A DNA stretch of 64,000 bases from Rhodococcus sp. (in: high G+C Gram-positive bacteria) (lineage in GTDB: Bacteria > Actinomycetota > Actinomycetes > Mycobacteriales > Mycobacteriaceae), in NCBI RefSeq assembly GCF_023264675.1, contig NZ_JAHFVG010000003.1, forward strand, positions 1-64,000. Reading direction: 5' to 3'. Shown here in pieces: positions 53,178 through 63,608 of the stretch (positions are counted from its first letter, which is position 1; each line of letters opens with the position of its first letter). A model generated the notes under the pieces. That model was not told where the DNA came from and did not search any database. It worked only from the letters and a program-made list of their open reading frames with translations. A program made the translations under genes and the position numbers.

Positions 53178-54767
53178 GTGACTCACGCTGTTTCAACTAG
53201 TACATCCACCACTTCCACAACGGACGCCACGAGCGCAACCGATGTGGTCACGTTTGCAGAGCTCGGGCTACCCGAGCCTGTTGTAGCTGCATTGGCACGA
53301 AACTCCATCACCGTGCCCTCGCCCATCCAGGCCAAGGCGCTTCCCGACGCCATTGCAGGCAAGAACGTGCTCGGCCGCGCCCAGACAGGCTCGGGCAAGA
53401 CACTTGCTTTCGGTCTTCCGATTCTCGCTCGTCTCGCGCTGCACACCGATCGTCCGGCTGCCAAGCGTCCCCGCGCGCTGGTGCTCGTTCCGACCCGTGA
53501 GCTTGCATTTCAGGTGGTCGAGTCTCTCGCGCCGTACGCCGGTGCACAGGGACTGACCGTTCGGGCCGCCGTCGGTGGCACCCCGTTCAACAAGCAGGTC
53601 GAGCAGCTCCGTCGCGGAGTCGACGTCCTCGTCGCCACCCCGGGCCGACTGGCCGACCATCTCCGTCAGGGCACCTGTGTCCTCGACTCCATCGAGATCA
53701 CCGCGCTCGACGAAGCAGACCAGATGGCCGACATGGGATTCTTGCCCGAGGTTCGCGCGGTCCTCAGCGACACGCCGTCCGACGGACAGCGAATGCTGTT
53801 CTCGGCCACACTCGATCGTGAAGTTCAGTCCTTGGTTCGTCAGTTCCTTCCCGATCACGTCGAGCACTCGACGCAGGACGGTAAGGCAAGTGTTCGCACG
53901 ATGGATCACTACATGCTCAACGTCGACCGCGGCCAGAAGGACATCGTTCTGTCGGAGATCGGCGCTCGTGAGGGCCGCACGATCATGTTCGCCCGCACCA
54001 AGCTCGGTTGCGACGGAATCACCGACCGCTTGCGCGCACTCGGAATCGCTGCCGAGTCGCTGCACGGCGGCAAGGCACAGAACCAGCGCACACGCGTTCT
54101 CGAGCGTTTCAAGAACGGCCGCACGCCCGTACTCGTCGCGACTGACGTCGCGGCTCGCGGAATTCACGTCGACGGAATCGATCTCGTCGTCCATGTCGAT
54201 CCGCCTGCCGATCACAAGGACTACCTGCACCGTGCAGGACGTACCGCCCGCGCCGGCGAAAAAGGCACTGTTGTCGCGATCGTTCTGCCAAACCAGCGTC
54301 GTCAGATGCAGCGGTTGATCGGAATGGCCGGAGTCAAAGCGAACTCGGTGAACGTCTCACCCGGTTCGACGGAGCTGTCGACCATCACCGGTGCCCAGAA
54401 GCCGACCGGAGAGCCGCTCCGCGCGGAAAGCTCGGCCCCTCGCGATCGTTCGCGCAGCGGCGGTTACCAGGGCGATCGTCCCCGCAGCGGCGGCTACCAA
54501 GGTGACCGTCCCCGCACCGGCGGCTACCAAGGTGACCGTCCCCGCACCGGCGGCTACCAAGGTGACCGTCCCCGCACCGGCGGCTACCAAGGTGACCGCC
54601 CCCGCACCGGCGGCTACCAGGGCGACCGCCCCCGCACCGGCGGCTACCAGGGCGATTCGCGTCGCGAGTCAGGTTCGGTACGCGAGGAGACCAAGTCCGG
54701 CGGCTTCCGCAGTCGCACCGATCACCGCTCCTACGACGGTTTCGACGGACCGGCCCGCAACCGCTGA
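53178..54767 (+). CDS. DEAD-box RNA helicase with GGYQGD repeat tail
   Basis: A 529-residue helicase from GTG 53178. The Q-motif region TFAELGLPEPVVAALARNSI precedes motif I AQTGSGKT, then PTRELAF (Ia), TPGRL (Ib), DEAD in TALDEADQM, SAT (FSATLDREV), and the RecA2 motifs VATDVAARGIHV and HRAGRTARAG. The C-terminal ~130 residues hold seven GGYQGD(RPR) units and a basic, Gly-rich end, a typical RNA-binding low-complexity tail. It unwinds structured RNA, likely in ribosome assembly, mRNA decay or cold adaptation. Confidence 0.92.
   Translation: MTHAVSTSTSTTSTTDATSATDVVTFAELGLPEPVVAALARNSITVPSPIQAKALPDAIAGKNVLGRAQTGSGKTLAFGLPILARLALHTDRPAAKRPRALVLVPTRELAFQVVESLAPYAGAQGLTVRAAVGGTPFNKQVEQLRRGVDVLVATPGRLADHLRQGTCVLDSIEITALDEADQMADMGFLPEVRAVLSDTPSDGQRMLFSATLDREVQSLVRQFLPDHVEHSTQDGKASVRTMDHYMLNVDRGQKDIVLSEIGAREGRTIMFARTKLGCDGITDRLRALGIAAESLHGGKAQNQRTRVLERFKNGRTPVLVATDVAARGIHVDGIDLVVHVDPPADHKDYLHRAGRTARAGEKGTVVAIVLPNQRRQMQRLIGMAGVKANSVNVSPGSTELSTITGAQKPTGEPLRAESSAPRDRSRSGGYQGDRPRSGGYQGDRPRTGGYQGDRPRTGGYQGDRPRTGGYQGDRPRTGGYQGDRPRTGGYQGDSRRESGSVREETKSGGFRSRTDHRSYDGFDGPARNR
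54459..54659 (+). repeat. 30-bp tandem repeat (about 7 copies) in the helicase gene
   Basis: The unit encodes GGYQGDRPR(S/T) and begins GGCGGCTACCA. Copies start near 54459, 54489, 54519, 54549, 54579, 54609 and 54639. The central copies are identical or differ at third positions (AAGGTGAC versus AGGGCGAC), so copy number can change without frame loss. Confidence 0.9.
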
Positions 54768-54823
54768 CAGACGTGGTTGTCAACACGACTGATTCGACGT
54801 GAACGACAGCCGACGTTCGGCAC

Positions 54824-54869
54824 CGAAGGGGTGTCGACTCGATCTCACGATCGAGTCGACACCCCTTCG
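54824..54869 (+). terminator. Strong hairpin after the helicase gene
   Basis: A perfect 21-bp stem (left arm starts CGAAGGGGTGTCGACTCG, right arm ends ACCCCTTCG) with a 4-nt TCAC loop, 57 bp after the helicase stop. No T-tract is present. It also lies in the leader of gnd. Confidence 0.75.
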
Positions 54870-54972
54870 TCGTTCCTGCTACGCGCTTCCATCGGCGCCG
54901 GTGATGACGACATTCGGTCGAACAATGCCGCCCCGGCTTTCCTTAGACCCCGCGGCAAGGAAAGCTATAGCT

Positions 54973-56424
54973 ATGACCTCAGCAGTGGATTCGTCAGACC
55001 TCGCCCAAATCGGCGTTACCGGACTTGCCGTGATGGGCTCCAACATCGCCCGGAACTTTGCACACCACGGTCACACCGTCGCGTTGCACAACCGAAGCAT
55101 CGCCAAAACCGATGCCCTGCTTGCCGAGCACGGAGACGAAGGGAAGTTCATTCGCTCCGAAACCATCGAGGAGTTCGTTGCGGCGCTGCAGAAGCCACGC
55201 CGCGTTCTCATCATGGTGAAGGCCGGTGACCCCACCGACGCTGTGATCGAAGAGTTGGCCGCCGTCATGGAAGAGGGCGACATCATCATCGACGGCGGAA
55301 ATGCGCTCTACACCGACACGATTCGACGCGAAGCATCGTTGAAGGAACGTGGGCTCTTGTTCGTCGGTGCCGGCATTTCCGGTGGTGAAGAGGGTGCACT
55401 CAACGGCCCGTCGATCATGCCGGGTGGTCCGGTCGACTCGTACAAGGCACTCGGCCCACTGTTGGAATCCATTGCGGCCCAGGTGGACGGCACCCCGTGT
55501 TGCACCCACATCGGTCCCGACGGATCCGGTCACTTCGTGAAAATGGTGCACAACGGTATCGAGTATGCGGACATGCAGTTGATCGGTGAGGCCTACCACC
55601 TCTTCCGTGATGCGCTCGACTTCACGCCGGCACAGGTTGCGGATGTCTTCACCGAGTGGAATTCCGGGGACCTCGAGAGCTACCTCGTCGAGATCACCGC
55701 CGAGGTGCTCAAGCAGGTCGATGCGAAAACCGGTGAGCCTCTCGTGGATGTCATCGTCGACGCCGCCGAGCAGAAGGGCACCGGACGTTGGACCGTGAAG
55801 GCAGCGCTGGATCTCGGCGTCCCCGTCACCGGGATCGCCGAGGCGGTATTCGCGCGAGCTCTGTCCGGGTCGCGCGCCCAGCGCAAAGCTGCTGTCGGTC
55901 TCGCGTCGGGCACTCTCGCAGACAAGCCCTCGGACGCCGATCAATTCACCCACGACATCAGCCGTGCGCTGTACGCCTCCAAGATCGTCGCCTACGCACA
56001 GGGTTTCGACCAGATTGCTGCCGGCAGCGCAGAATACGACTGGAACCTTCACCCCGGCGATCTCGCAACGATCTGGCGTGGTGGCTGCATCATCAGGGCT
56101 CGATTCCTCAACCGGATCAAGGATGCCTATGACGACGATGCCACGCTTCCGAGCTTGATCCTCGCGCCGTACTTCCGCGACGCAATCGAGGACGCGATCG
56201 ACAGCTGGCGCCGGGTAGTCATCACGGCTGCATCGCTCGGTATTCCTGTGCCTGCCTTCGCATCTTCCCTCGCGTATTACGACGCGCTTCGAGCCGAGCG
56301 CTTGCCAGCCGCTCTCACCCAGGGCCAGCGTGACTTCTTCGGGGCACACACGTACGAGCGAACGGACGCCGAGGGCAAGTTCCACACGCTGTGGAGTGGC
56401 GATCGCAGCGAAGTACAGGCCTGA
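54973..56424 (+). CDS. gndA: 6-phosphogluconate dehydrogenase, decarboxylating (NADP-type)
   Basis: A 483-residue enzyme, normal length for the long GndA type. The N-terminal Rossmann loop GVTGLAVMGSNIARNFAHHG is near 15-30, NR in LHNRS favours NADP, and the catalytic region is GISGGEEGALNGPSIMPGG with HFVKMVHNGIEYADMQLIGE (Lys, Asn, Glu). The C-terminal helical domain ends in RTDAEGKFHTLWSG. It converts 6-phosphogluconate to ribulose-5-phosphate, CO2 and NADPH in the pentose phosphate pathway. The ATG at 54973 has GCAAGGAAAGC upstream. Confidence 0.96.
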   Translation: MTSAVDSSDLAQIGVTGLAVMGSNIARNFAHHGHTVALHNRSIAKTDALLAEHGDEGKFIRSETIEEFVAALQKPRRVLIMVKAGDPTDAVIEELAAVMEEGDIIIDGGNALYTDTIRREASLKERGLLFVGAGISGGEEGALNGPSIMPGGPVDSYKALGPLLESIAAQVDGTPCCTHIGPDGSGHFVKMVHNGIEYADMQLIGEAYHLFRDALDFTPAQVADVFTEWNSGDLESYLVEITAEVLKQVDAKTGEPLVDVIVDAAEQKGTGRWTVKAALDLGVPVTGIAEAVFARALSGSRAQRKAAVGLASGTLADKPSDADQFTHDISRALYASKIVAYAQGFDQIAAGSAEYDWNLHPGDLATIWRGGCIIRARFLNRIKDAYDDDATLPSLILAPYFRDAIEDAIDSWRRVVITAASLGIPVPAFASSLAYYDALRAERLPAALTQGQRDFFGAHTYERTDAEGKFHTLWSGDRSEVQA

Positions 56425-56448
56425 TAACAGTCTCTTCGATGCCGAACC

Positions 56449-56492
56449 GATCCGTCGGTCGACTCCTGTTATCGGGAGTCGACCGGCGGATC
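56449..56492. terminator. Inverted repeat between gndA and the DUF4262 gene
   Basis: GATCCGTCGGTCGACTCC pairs with 56475-56492 with a single mismatch (18-bp stem) around an 8-nt loop. An overlapping alternative pairs GATAACAG (56423) with CTGTTATC (56466). It lies between convergent stops, so a bidirectional terminator is likely. Confidence 0.65.
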
Positions 56493-56511
56493 TGCCAGAA
56501 ATTCTTCGCTT

Positions 56512-57030
56512 TCAGAATATCTCTGCGCTGTCGTACCAACCTGGAGGTGGTCCCAGCACAGGTTGCACGATGGTCGACGGATAGCGACCTTCCCACGGAA
56601 GGTTTCCCTCGCCGTCGCGCCAGACCGCCTGAACTGCATCGACCGTGACACCGGAATGCACACGAGTGGCCATCATCAGCCAATCCTCACTGTGTTCGAC
56701 GTCGACGAACGACAGCCTCAATCCTGCTGCTGTACATTGCGACCCTGCTTCGAAGTGCGCTCCACCCATCAGCACTCGGCGCGCCAGTACATTCAGAACG
56801 GCTGCTGATTCCCCGGCGGATCGACCGGTGAGCACCACTTCGGGGTGACCGTAAGACGTGAGCCCGACCGTGTAGCAGAAAGCCGGAACGATCTCCCCTC
56901 CGTCGTCGCTCGCCAACTCGGCGTTCAGTTCCGAATCCACATATTGAAGCGCCCACCCGTACCTGTCGATCAGTTCCTGCACACCGACGACGTACTCCTC
57001 GATGGATCGCCCATCACACATCGCGCACAT
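56512..57030 (-). CDS. DUF4262 domain protein
   Basis: A 172-residue protein. The N-terminus MCAMCDGRSIEEYV has a CxxC pair, followed by IDRYGWALQYVD, PAFCYTVGLTSYGHPEVVLTG and RVHSGVTVDAVQAVWRD. This is the DUF4262 family, short actinobacterial and proteobacterial proteins of unknown function. It has a single gene unit, divergent from the second DEAD-box helicase. Confidence 0.75.
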   Translation of the reverse strand: MCAMCDGRSIEEYVVGVQELIDRYGWALQYVDSELNAELASDDGGEIVPAFCYTVGLTSYGHPEVVLTGRSAGESAAVLNVLARRVLMGGAHFEAGSQCTAAGLRLSFVDVEHSEDWLMMATRVHSGVTVDAVQAVWRDGEGNLPWEGRYPSTIVQPVLGPPPGWYDSAEIF

Positions 57031-57152
57031 GACTCCCCCTCCGCTTCGGTTGTCTTTTCACGACCGATCGACCTTGTGTTCGAACGTATGTTCGTATCGA
57101 CATGGTTGCAAATGCCACCGACACGAAAGCCTGCGGGCGGTACTGTTCCGCT

Positions 57153-58448
57153 ATGCCCGGTCCCACTCGCTCGTTCGCAGACCTGGGACTTCGCCCCGTC
57201 GTCGTTCACGCCCTTCGCCGCATGGGCGTCGAGGCGCCGTTTCCGATCCAACGTGATGCAATTCCCGACGCCCTTGCCGGAAAACACATCCTCGGTCGGG
57301 CTCCGACAGGATCGGGAAAGACTTTTGCTTTCGGGCTGCCGATGCTTCACAGGCTGTCCGGGAGCGCAGGTCTTCGGGGCCGACCCCGCGGAATGGTCCT
57401 CGTACCGACGCGCGAACTCGCTCTGCAAATCGAACAGTCCCTGGAAGAGCCGGCGCTGGCGTCGGGCGTTCGAATCGTCGGTGTTGTCGGCGGGGTTCCG
57501 ATGAAGCGGCAGATCGACCGACTACTTCGCGGCGTCGACGTCGTGGTGGCCACACCGGGCCGGCTCGAGGACATCGTGAGCAACGGCGCACTGTCGTTGG
57601 ACGATGTAGTGATCACCGTCGTCGACGAGGCCGACCGAATGGCCGATCTCGGGTTTCTCCCTCAGGTCGAGCGCCTGCTCGATCGAACTCGGCCGACCGG
57701 CCAGCGAATGTTGTTCTCCGCCACTCTCGACGGCGATGTGGACTCGCTGTCTCAGCGCTATTTGACCGCACCGGTGTTGCACAGTGCCGAGCAGGCCCCG
57801 GACGGCGCGTCGGCGGATCATGTATTTATCGCGGTCTCGCAGGAGGCCAAGATGGACGTTGCACTCTCGATTGCGGCACGTGAAGGTCGAACCATCATGT
57901 TTCTGCGTACCAAGCATGCGGTCGACCGCTTCGCCGAGTCGTTGCGCGCGGTCGGCATTGCCGCCGTGGCACTGCACGGAGACAAATCTCAAGCGAACCG
58001 GACCAGAAGTCTGGCGTCCTTCTCCGAAGGCTCGGTACCGGTACTGGTGGCGACGGATGTTGCCGCTCGCGGGATACATGTGGACGACGTTTCACTCGTA
58101 GTCCATGTGGACCCACCCGCAGACGCCAAGGACTACACGCATCGCGCGGGACGAACTGCCAGGGCAGGCAATGCCGGGACGGTGGTCACGCTCGTCACCG
58201 AAGGTCAGCACTCCGAGGTATCCGCGCTCGCCGTCGTCGCCGGAGTGGACCCACGGTTCGTGGACGTCACGCCGTCGAGTGGATACCTCGAAAAGATCAC
58301 GGGTGCACGAACTCCGCCCGGACGCCCCCTCCCGGAACCTTCGCCGATCACGCGTGAAGTTCCGGTTCGAGCCCAGGGAAAGGGCAAACGACCACCGGGG
58401 ACATACGGATCAACCGGAGGCCGAGCACGCAGATCGGGACGCCGATGA
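57153..58448 (+). CDS. Second DEAD-box RNA helicase
   Basis: A 431-residue helicase (start ATG 57153 by alignment to the helicase core; the frame opens at GTG 57102). Motifs: SFADLGLRPVVVHALRRMGV (Q-region), APTGSGKT (I), PTRELAL (Ia), TPGRL, DEAD in VVDEADRM, SATLDGDV (III), VATDVAARGIHV and HRAGRTARAG (V/VI). It is closely similar to the helicase at 53178 but has a short, basic Gly/Arg tail (GKGKRPPGTYGSTGGRARRSGRR) instead of the GGYQGD repeats. Its stop overlaps the EamA-type transporter start by 4 bp. Confidence 0.9.
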   Translation: MPGPTRSFADLGLRPVVVHALRRMGVEAPFPIQRDAIPDALAGKHILGRAPTGSGKTFAFGLPMLHRLSGSAGLRGRPRGMVLVPTRELALQIEQSLEEPALASGVRIVGVVGGVPMKRQIDRLLRGVDVVVATPGRLEDIVSNGALSLDDVVITVVDEADRMADLGFLPQVERLLDRTRPTGQRMLFSATLDGDVDSLSQRYLTAPVLHSAEQAPDGASADHVFIAVSQEAKMDVALSIAAREGRTIMFLRTKHAVDRFAESLRAVGIAAVALHGDKSQANRTRSLASFSEGSVPVLVATDVAARGIHVDDVSLVVHVDPPADAKDYTHRAGRTARAGNAGTVVTLVTEGQHSEVSALAVVAGVDPRFVDVTPSSGYLEKITGARTPPGRPLPEPSPITREVPVRAQGKGKRPPGTYGSTGGRARRSGRR

Positions 58449-59308
58449 CCGGCTCGGTGCTGGCCGTCGCCTTGGCACTCGTCGCGGCGTTCCTCTTCGC
58501 CTGTGCCTCCGTCGCCCAGCAAAGCGCCGCAGCGGCAGTACCGGACGGTGAGTCGCTGATCGCGTCGCTTCTTCGAAGCCCGCGATGGTGGGCCGGGGTC
58601 GTCGGAGATCTCGGCGGATACGGCGTACAGGTAGCCGCGCTGTGGGTCGGCTCGGTCCTGGTGGTTCAGCCGCTGCTCGTGTCGATGCTTCTGTTCGCGC
58701 TGCCGCTGTCCGCGAAGTTCTCGCATTACAAGATGACGAGGTCGACCTGGGTTCTCGCCATTGCGTTGGCGCTGGCCTTGGCCGTGTTCATCGTCGTCGG
58801 CGATCCGACCGAGGGGCATTCGGTCGCGTCGTTCGCGGAATGGAGGATCCCGCTCGCCATTGCGTCGGCGGTGGTGCTTGCCTGCGCCGGAACTGGCTTG
58901 CTGTCGAAGAATCCGGGAATTCGCGCGTTGATGCTCGGCGCTGCAGGTGGATTGCTGTTCGGAATGGCTGTTGCCTTCACGAAGTACGTCACCGACCTGA
59001 TCGGCAACGATACGTTCGGGGCTCTGTTGGCCTGGCAGACGTACGCCTTGCTGGCGTGCGGCGGAGTCGGTTTCTATCTACAGCAACGAGCATTCCAATC
59101 CGGACCGCTCTCGGCGTCCCTACCTGCAGTGACCATCGGAGAACCATTCGGAGCCGCTTTCCTCGGAATCACGGTTCTGGGAGAAAGAGTGCGCGACGAC
59201 ACGTTCGCGCTCGTCGTCATCGCACTGTGCGTCGCCGTGATGATCTTCGCGACCGTCGCGCTGTCGCGGTCGCAAGCGGGAGTCGCCGAACGCGCCGCAT
59301 CCGTGTGA
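58445..59308 (+). CDS. DMT/EamA-like transporter
   Basis: A 287-residue membrane protein with about nine to ten helices. The N-terminal LALVAAFLFACASVAQQSAA and SVLVVQPLLVSMLLFALPLSAKF, with the C-terminal GEPFGAAFLGITVLGERV, fit the drug/metabolite transporter superfamily (DMT; EamA/NIPA-like). The substrate is unknown. It overlaps the preceding DEAD-helicase gene by 4 bp, and GuaB1 follows 18 bp later, so the three may be one operon. Confidence 0.78.
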   Translation: MTGSVLAVALALVAAFLFACASVAQQSAAAAVPDGESLIASLLRSPRWWAGVVGDLGGYGVQVAALWVGSVLVVQPLLVSMLLFALPLSAKFSHYKMTRSTWVLAIALALALAVFIVVGDPTEGHSVASFAEWRIPLAIASAVVLACAGTGLLSKNPGIRALMLGAAGGLLFGMAVAFTKYVTDLIGNDTFGALLAWQTYALLACGGVGFYLQQRAFQSGPLSASLPAVTIGEPFGAAFLGITVLGERVRDDTFALVVIALCVAVMIFATVALSRSQAGVAERAASV

Positions 59309-60763
<1,455 letters not shown>

Positions 60764-60851
60764 CGCAGCCGACTTCCGCCGGAATCGACTGCAGCGCCAC
60801 AGACGTTAAGATGATGGCTTCATTGTTTGGACACATATTTCCGTACACCAC

Positions 60852-60866
60852 ACACTCTCCGAGTGT
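60852..60866. promoter_or_regulatory. Possible operator in the leader of the CNNM genes
   Basis: ACACTC-TCC-GAGTGT is a perfect 6+3+6 inverted repeat in an AT-richer patch after the GuaB1 stop and 48 bp before the small frame at 60915. The binding protein is unknown. Confidence 0.35.
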
Positions 60867-60914
60867 CTGTGCAGGTTGAGATTGATCTGGCGGAAATCGA
60901 CAGAAGGGAACAAG

Positions 60915-61127
60915 GTGCCCGAGGCACCCGTTATCAGCAACGCCGAGGTCGCTACGACCGATGACGGCGACGACGGTCCTTCTTCGGAGGGATCCTCTAT
61001 CGAGCCGGGTGACAGACCCGGCGAGACCCGTTCATTTTCGACACAGCATCCGCGCATGTACCGCACCCTGCCTTCGTCGGGTGCCGGAGACGGCGCGATG
61101 CTTCTTTCTCAACTTCGGCGGCGGTAA
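60915..61127 (+). CDS. Small hypothetical protein upstream of the CNNM genes
   Basis: A 70-residue frame from GTG 60915 with AGAAGGGA 5-6 nt upstream, a good ribosome-binding site. The peptide is acidic and Ser-rich in the first half (TTDDGDDGPSSEGSSIEPGD) and basic at the end (LLSQLRRR), without a hydrophobic segment or recognised domain. The stop is 3 bp before the ATG of the first CNNM protein, so it could be a leader peptide coupled to it. An inverted repeat (ACACTC-TCC-GAGTGT) is 48 bp upstream. Confidence 0.45.
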   Translation: MPEAPVISNAEVATTDDGDDGPSSEGSSIEPGDRPGETRSFSTQHPRMYRTLPSSGAGDGAMLLSQLRRR

Positions 61128-61130
61128 CCG

Positions 61131-62513
61131 ATGGGCATCGTGATCAGTGTCCTGAGCCTTCTGGGTTTCGTCGCCCTGACCGCGGGCACGGCGCTGTTCG
61201 TCGCCGCCGAGTTCTCGCTGACGGCCCTCGAGAAGAGCGCTGTGGACTCCGCCGTCGCGGCGCAGGACGACATGCGTTCGCGGCAAGTCCAACGCGCACA
61301 CCGAACGTTGTCGTTTCAGCTGTCCGGCGCGCAGCTCGGCATCACGATCACCACGCTGATCACCGGTTATCTCGCCGAACCGGTCCTCGCCGGATTTTTC
61401 GTCCCACTGGCCTCGGCGGCCGGCGCCTCCGAGTCCCTCGCGTCGGGGATCTCCCTGGTGGCAGCCCTGATCATTGCGACATCGTTCTCGATGATCTTCG
61501 GTGAGCTGGTCCCGAAGAACATCGCCATCGCGATGCCGCTCGGCACAGCGCGTGCCACGGCGGGCGCCATGTCAGGCTTCTCCGCTGTGTTCCGCTGGGC
61601 GATCCGAGGGTTGAACGGTTCGGCGAACTGGCTGGTCCGACGCTTGGGGGTCGAACCGGCCGAGGAGCTCAGATCCGCCAGATCACCACGCGAATTGGGC
61701 TCCTTGGTCCGTACGTCCGCGAAACAAGGCTCACTCGACGAGGGAACAGCGCGTCTGGTCGACAGATCGCTACAGTTCGGCGAACGCACTGCCGAAGAAC
61801 TGATGACCCCGAGGGTGAAAGTCGAATCACTGTCCGTGTCCGATACCGCATTCGATCTCATCGAGACCGCAGCGCGCACGGGCTTCTCCCGATTCCCGGT
61901 CGTCGACGGAGGCCTCGACGACACCGTCGGAGTCGTTCACATCAAACATGCCTTCACGGTGCCGTCGGAGCGCCGTCGATCGACGCGCCTCGACAGTCTG
62001 GCGCAGGACGTGCCGGTCGTTCCGTCGAGCCTGGACGGAGACACCGTCATGGAGCGTGTCCGTGCCGACGGAATGCAGGTTGCGCTGGTGGTCGACGAGT
62101 ACGGCGGCACGGCAGGCATGGTGACGATGGAAGACCTGATCGAAGAGATCGTCGGAGACGTCCGCGACGAGCACGACGAGCCGGAGGTCGACGTGCAGAG
62201 AATCGGCGAAAGCTGGATCTGTTCCGGGTTGCTGCGAATCGACGAAGTGGCAACCGCGACGGGCTACCTGGCACCGGAGGGCGAATACGAGACCATCGGA
62301 GGCCTTGTCCTGTCTGAACTGGGAAGAATCCCCGAGGCGGGCGATCGAGTGATCCTGCCCGACCCTCCTTTCGACGAGAGACCGGATTCCGAGGGCGGAT
62401 GGGTAGCCGAGGTGACCGAGATGGACGGCCGCCGGATCGATCGAATTCTGTTGCGTCCAGTCGGCGCAGACGTCCTCGCCGAACTGAGGTCGGAGGAGAA
62501 TGCTCATGGGTGA
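61131..62513 (+). CDS. CNNM/CorC (hemolysin)-family membrane protein with CBS domains
   Basis: A 460-residue protein. The N-terminal CNNM (DUF21) domain has three to four helices (AAEFSLTALEKS, LGITITTLITGYLAEPVL, FGELVPKNIAIAMPL). A CBS pair follows at about 220-345 (DTVGVVHIKHAF, VALVVDEYGGTAGMVTMEDLIEEIVGD) and a C-terminal CorC_HlyC/transporter-associated domain. Members are implicated in Mg2+/Co2+ efflux or homeostasis; the hemolysin name is historical. It overlaps the next gene and is thus paired with a paralogue. Confidence 0.9.
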   Translation: MGIVISVLSLLGFVALTAGTALFVAAEFSLTALEKSAVDSAVAAQDDMRSRQVQRAHRTLSFQLSGAQLGITITTLITGYLAEPVLAGFFVPLASAAGASESLASGISLVAALIIATSFSMIFGELVPKNIAIAMPLGTARATAGAMSGFSAVFRWAIRGLNGSANWLVRRLGVEPAEELRSARSPRELGSLVRTSAKQGSLDEGTARLVDRSLQFGERTAEELMTPRVKVESLSVSDTAFDLIETAARTGFSRFPVVDGGLDDTVGVVHIKHAFTVPSERRRSTRLDSLAQDVPVVPSSLDGDTVMERVRADGMQVALVVDEYGGTAGMVTMEDLIEEIVGDVRDEHDEPEVDVQRIGESWICSGLLRIDEVATATGYLAPEGEYETIGGLVLSELGRIPEAGDRVILPDPPFDERPDSEGGWVAEVTEMDGRRIDRILLRPVGADVLAELRSEENAHG

Positions 62514-63603
62514 CATCCTCGCGGTACTGCTCGCAGTGTTTCTCCTCGCCGGAAACGCATTTTTCGTCGGCGCCGAATTTTCCCTGATTTCAGCGCGCCG
62601 CGACCGCCTCGAATCCTTGCTGGCGCAGGGAAAATCGCGCGCACGCTCGGTGATCGACGCTGGCCAGAACCTGTCGCTGATGCTTGCTGCCGCTCAGCTC
62701 GGCATCACGATCTGCTCGATCCTGCTCGGCCGCGTCGCCGAACCCGCAGTGGCACATCTGCTCGAACGGCCGATGGAACTGGTCCGGATACCCGAGTCGT
62801 TCGTGCACCCGATCTCGTTCACGATTGCGCTCGGGCTGGTTGTGGTGCTGCATATTCTGATCGGCGAGATGGTTCCGAAGAACATCGCCATCGCCGGACC
62901 CGAACGTACCGCGATGCTTCTGGTTCCCGTCCATTTGATGTTCATCAAGGTGGCCAAACCACTCATCTCGTTCTACAACATCTGTGCGAACCTCACGTTG
63001 AAGGCACTGAGGATCGAGCCGAAGGACGAGTTGGACTCCTCGGTCTCGGCGGACGAGCTGTCGCAGATGATCGGCGAGTCTCGATCCGAGGGTTTGATCG
63101 ACGAGGAAGAGCATCGCCGACTCACGCAGGCACTCGACACGTCGGGACGGACCGTTGCCGAGGTACTGATTCCGTCGTCCCAAGTACGAAGTGTGCAGCT
63201 TCCCGATTCCGACAGTCGTTCCGGGCCCACGCTCGGATCGGTGGAGCAAGCTGTCATCGCCACCGGTTTCTCCCGGTATCCGGTACAGGCTCCTGACGGC
63301 TCGTTGGTGGGCTACCTGCACCTGAAGGATGTTCTCGAGTACATGGTCGACGACGCGGCAGGCCCCGACACCGTGATTCCGAGATCCGAAGTCAGACGCT
63401 TGCCGATCGTATCGGCGGACACGATGCTGGACGACGCGCTGACCAGGCTGAGGCGTACCAGCAGCCACCTCGGCGAGGTCCACGACGCAGCCGGCACGAC
63501 GGTCGGAATCGTCGCGCTCGAAGATCTGGTCGAGGAATTCGTGGGCACGGTGCGGGACGGTACCCACCGCATCGCCGGTCCCTCGCCCGGCGGGACACGC
63601 TGA
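62506..63603 (+). CDS. Second CNNM-family membrane protein with CBS domains
   Basis: 365 residues (from ATG 62506; ATG 62500 is two codons earlier). The CNNM domain is GAEFSLISARRDRLESLL, LGITICSILLGRVAEPAV and IGEMVPKNIAIAGP, followed by a CBS pair (AVIATGFSRYPVQAPDGSLVGYLHLKDVL, VGIVALEDLVEEFVGTVRD). It ends soon after the CBS pair, without the C-terminal CorC domain of its upstream paralogue. The 8-bp overlap suggests translational coupling and perhaps a heterodimer. Confidence 0.9.
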   Translation: MGDILAVLLAVFLLAGNAFFVGAEFSLISARRDRLESLLAQGKSRARSVIDAGQNLSLMLAAAQLGITICSILLGRVAEPAVAHLLERPMELVRIPESFVHPISFTIALGLVVVLHILIGEMVPKNIAIAGPERTAMLLVPVHLMFIKVAKPLISFYNICANLTLKALRIEPKDELDSSVSADELSQMIGESRSEGLIDEEEHRRLTQALDTSGRTVAEVLIPSSQVRSVQLPDSDSRSGPTLGSVEQAVIATGFSRYPVQAPDGSLVGYLHLKDVLEYMVDDAAGPDTVIPRSEVRRLPIVSADTMLDDALTRLRRTSSHLGEVHDAAGTTVGIVALEDLVEEFVGTVRDGTHRIAGPSPGGTR

Positions 63604-63608
63604 CTCCG

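Noticed and set aside
54459..54659. CRISPR-like array
   Set aside because: The 30-bp units are contiguous with no spacers, and they encode an in-frame peptide repeat.
54994..56385. Minus-strand 463-codon frame opposite gndA
   Set aside because: gndA has complete 6PGDH motifs; the opposite frame shows none and no ribosome-binding site.
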